This document shows, piece after piece, positions 23,619-25,117 of a stretch of 25,117 bases of DNA. The notes beneath the pieces are model-generated. The model was not told the origin of the DNA. It saw nothing but the letters and a program-made list of their open reading frames with translations, and did not search any database. Position 1 is the stretch's first letter. Each line of letters starts with the position of its first letter. Where the stretch lies: positions 1 to 25,117 of the forward strand of contig CAAFPW010000004.1 in the NCBI GenBank assembly GCA_900764925.1, in the 5' to 3' direction. This stretch comes from Fusobacteriaceae bacterium. Its GTDB lineage: Bacteria > Fusobacteriota > Fusobacteriia > Fusobacteriales > Fusobacteriaceae. A program made the translations under genes and the position numbers.

Positions 23619-24887
23619 ATGCATATTTTAACTAAGATAATAAAAGAGGATATGAAACCAGCATTGGGAGTGACAGAACCTGGGGCTATCGCCTTTGCTG
23701 TTGCAAAAGCAAAAAGTTACATAACAAGTAAAGTAGAAAGTGTAAGAGTGAGATTAAACTCAGGAATATACAAAAATGCTTTCACATGTGGAATTCCTAA
23801 TTCTAATGAAGTGGGAAATAGATTTGCTGCTGCTCTAGGAGTAGTAGCAGGAAAAGCTGAGAGAGGGTTGGAGTCCTTAGAAGATGTAACAGAAGCAGAT
23901 AATATAGCGGCTCAAAAATTGATAGATGATAACAGAGTAAGGGTTGAATTAAATAGGGTTAGTTCAGATATATTTATAGAAGCAGAAGTTAAAACAGAGA
24001 ACGAAAACAGTGTAGTGAGGATAGAGGGAACTCATACAAATATAGTAGAGATAGTTGTAAATGGAAAAACTATATTAAAAAAAGAGTTAGATAAGATAGA
24101 TGAGAAAGAAGAGGAGAGTATTTTACACAAATATAGTGTAAAAGATATTTTAGATTATATAAATAGTGTAGATATAGCTGAAATTGATTTTGTAATGAGT
24201 GCTTATGATATGAATATGGTTCTTTTTCAAGAGGGATTAAATAATAAAAGAACTACTTTTATAAAACAACTTTGGAAGATAAATGGAGAAAAGATATTTT
24301 CTGAAAATTCATTAAATACAGCTCAACTTCTTTGTAATGGAGCAATAGAAGCTAGGGTTTTAGGACTTAGTAAACCTGCAATGAGTATTACAGGATCTGG
24401 AGCTCATGGAATTATAACAACTTTACCTATATTAGCTGAGTGCAGAGTTAAAGGTTTAAGTGATGAAAAATTAATTAGAGCTACTATGTTAAGTTATTTA
24501 ATATGTACATACATTAAAGAGTATTCTGGAAGATTATCAGCATTTTGTGGTTGTGGAATAGCTGGTGGAACAGGTGCAGCTTGTGCTATAGGTTATTTAA
24601 GGGGAGCAGAACTAGAGGAGATAACTAATATAATTAATAATATGGCAGCAGGAATAACAGGAATGATATGTGATGGTGGAAATCAAGGTTGTACAATGAA
24701 AGGAATAGTAGCTGTAGATGCAGCTTTTAGAGCAGTTGAAATGGCTATGAACAATACATATATATTTAATATCCATGGAATAAATGGAGTTACTCCAGAA
24801 AAAACTATGATGAATATGGGGAAAATAGCTTCTCCAGGAATGATAGAAACAGAAAAAGTAATTGTTGATATATTCAAAGATAGATAA
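23619..24887 (+). CDS. L-cysteine desulfidase family protein (CdsB/CyuA, former UPF0597 YhaM)
   Basis: A 422-residue protein of the cysteine desulfidase family, which breaks L-cysteine into sulfide, ammonia and pyruvate with a [4Fe-4S] cluster. The N-terminus PALGVTEPGAIAFAVAKA is characteristic. Conserved cysteines are C57 in the FTCGIPN segment, C310 and C312 in FCGCGIAGGTGAACAIGY (also C322), and C351 and C358 in GMICDGGNQGC; several of these likely bind the cluster. SGSGAHGII is also typical. RidA follows after 22 bases, which suits an enzyme releasing aminoacrylate. In Clostridioides difficile a cdsB gene is, as I recall, SigL-dependent. AGGAGG at 23609-23614 supports the start. Some family members act on serine. 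Confidence 0.93.
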   Translation: MHILTKIIKEDMKPALGVTEPGAIAFAVAKAKSYITSKVESVRVRLNSGIYKNAFTCGIPNSNEVGNRFAAALGVVAGKAERGLESLEDVTEADNIAAQKLIDDNRVRVELNRVSSDIFIEAEVKTENENSVVRIEGTHTNIVEIVVNGKTILKKELDKIDEKEEESILHKYSVKDILDYINSVDIAEIDFVMSAYDMNMVLFQEGLNNKRTTFIKQLWKINGEKIFSENSLNTAQLLCNGAIEARVLGLSKPAMSITGSGAHGIITTLPILAECRVKGLSDEKLIRATMLSYLICTYIKEYSGRLSAFCGCGIAGGTGAACAIGYLRGAELEEITNIINNMAAGITGMICDGGNQGCTMKGIVAVDAAFRAVEMAMNNTYIFNIHGINGVTPEKTMMNMGKIASPGMIETEKVIVDIFKDR

Positions 24888-24909
24888 AAAAATTTAGGAG
24901 GATATAAAA

Positions 24910-25117
24910 ATGAATAAAGTGATTCACACAGAAAAAGCACCAGCAGCATTAGGACCATACTCACAAGCAATAGAAACAAATGGAATGTTATTTGTATCAG
25001 GACAAATCCCATTTGTACCAGAAACAATGACATTGGTATCTGAAGATGTAAAAGAGCAAACAAGACAATCATTAGAAAATGTAAAAGCAATAGTAGAAGC
25101 AGCAGGATACTCAATGA
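24910..25117 (+). CDS. ridA: RidA, 2-iminobutanoate/2-iminopropanoate deaminase (partial, runs off the window)
   Basis: The first 69 residues of a RidA/YjgF/UK114 protein. Visible are APAALGPYSQAIE near the N-terminus, FVSGQIP and a TRQSLENVKAIVEAAGYS helix, all matching RidA. The catalytic Arg near residue 105 would lie beyond the window. RidA speeds the hydrolysis of enamine and imine intermediates made by PLP enzymes and similar lyases. Placed after a cysteine desulfidase, it would turn 2-aminoacrylate or 2-iminopropanoate into pyruvate and protect PLP enzymes. TTAGGAGG lies just before the ATG. Confidence 0.95.
   Translation, partial: MNKVIHTEKAPAALGPYSQAIETNGMLFVSGQIPFVPETMTLVSEDVKEQTRQSLENVKAIVEAAGYSM

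Noticed and set aside
24683..25114. Long open frame on the minus strand opposite the desulfidase and ridA genes
   Set aside because: It is very Leu-rich and lies fully opposite two clear conserved genes; a shadow of their codon usage.

Overview
The window is very AT-rich, uses AGA, ATA and TTA codons heavily, and is packed with same-strand operons. The protein content points to a Fusobacteriota chromosome, most likely Fusobacterium: the EF-Tu C-terminus, a transketolase split into two genes, the recN/era block, and PatB plus cysteine desulfidase. That placement comes from reading the proteins, not from a database search. Every gene I accept is on the + strand. There is no gap over 300 bases without a gene; the longest is about 180 bases and holds regulatory sites.

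Region 1 (1-2629): the end of tuf and its terminator; a small membrane protein of the YdjM/DUF457 type; then a consensus sigma70 promoter driving the two halves of a split transketolase, closed by a strong terminator.

Region 2 (2658-11358): a long, tightly spaced housekeeping operon: ftsX, an EnvC-like M23 protein with lost zinc ligands, nadK, recN, a tyrosine-recombinase-like protein that appears to have lost its catalytic residues, and era. It continues into an ANT(9)/AAD(9)-like aminoglycoside nucleotidyltransferase and an ABC exporter. No ftsE is next to ftsX.

Region 3 (11393-14646): a restriction locus of the McrBC/LlaJI type without a methyltransferase. The McrB-like AAA+ GTPase carries an EVE-like (modified-base reader) domain inserted between Walker A and the rest of the motor. 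It is broken by an apparent one-base deletion in a G run just before the GTMN motif. The McrC/LlaJI nuclease is intact. A MATE exporter and a conserved protein of unknown function follow closely.

Region 4 (16969-25117): a cluster that looks like a sigma54-controlled sulfur amino acid degradation regulon. Two clear -24/-12 promoters precede a PatB/MalY C-S lyase and a glutaredoxin-like protein plus DAACS symporter. Between them lies a sigma54 activator with sensor, PAS, AAA+ and winged-helix regions. Downstream are a cysteine desulfidase (CdsB/CyuA family) and RidA, which would deal with the aminoacrylate/imine intermediates of cysteine breakdown. Copies of ACCTATTTA lie about 70-115 bases upstream of both sigma54 promoters and are candidate activator sites. 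Inserted in this cluster is a fluoride riboswitch (crcB motif) whose pseudoknot strand doubles as the 5' arm of a terminator. It controls a cation:proton antiporter.
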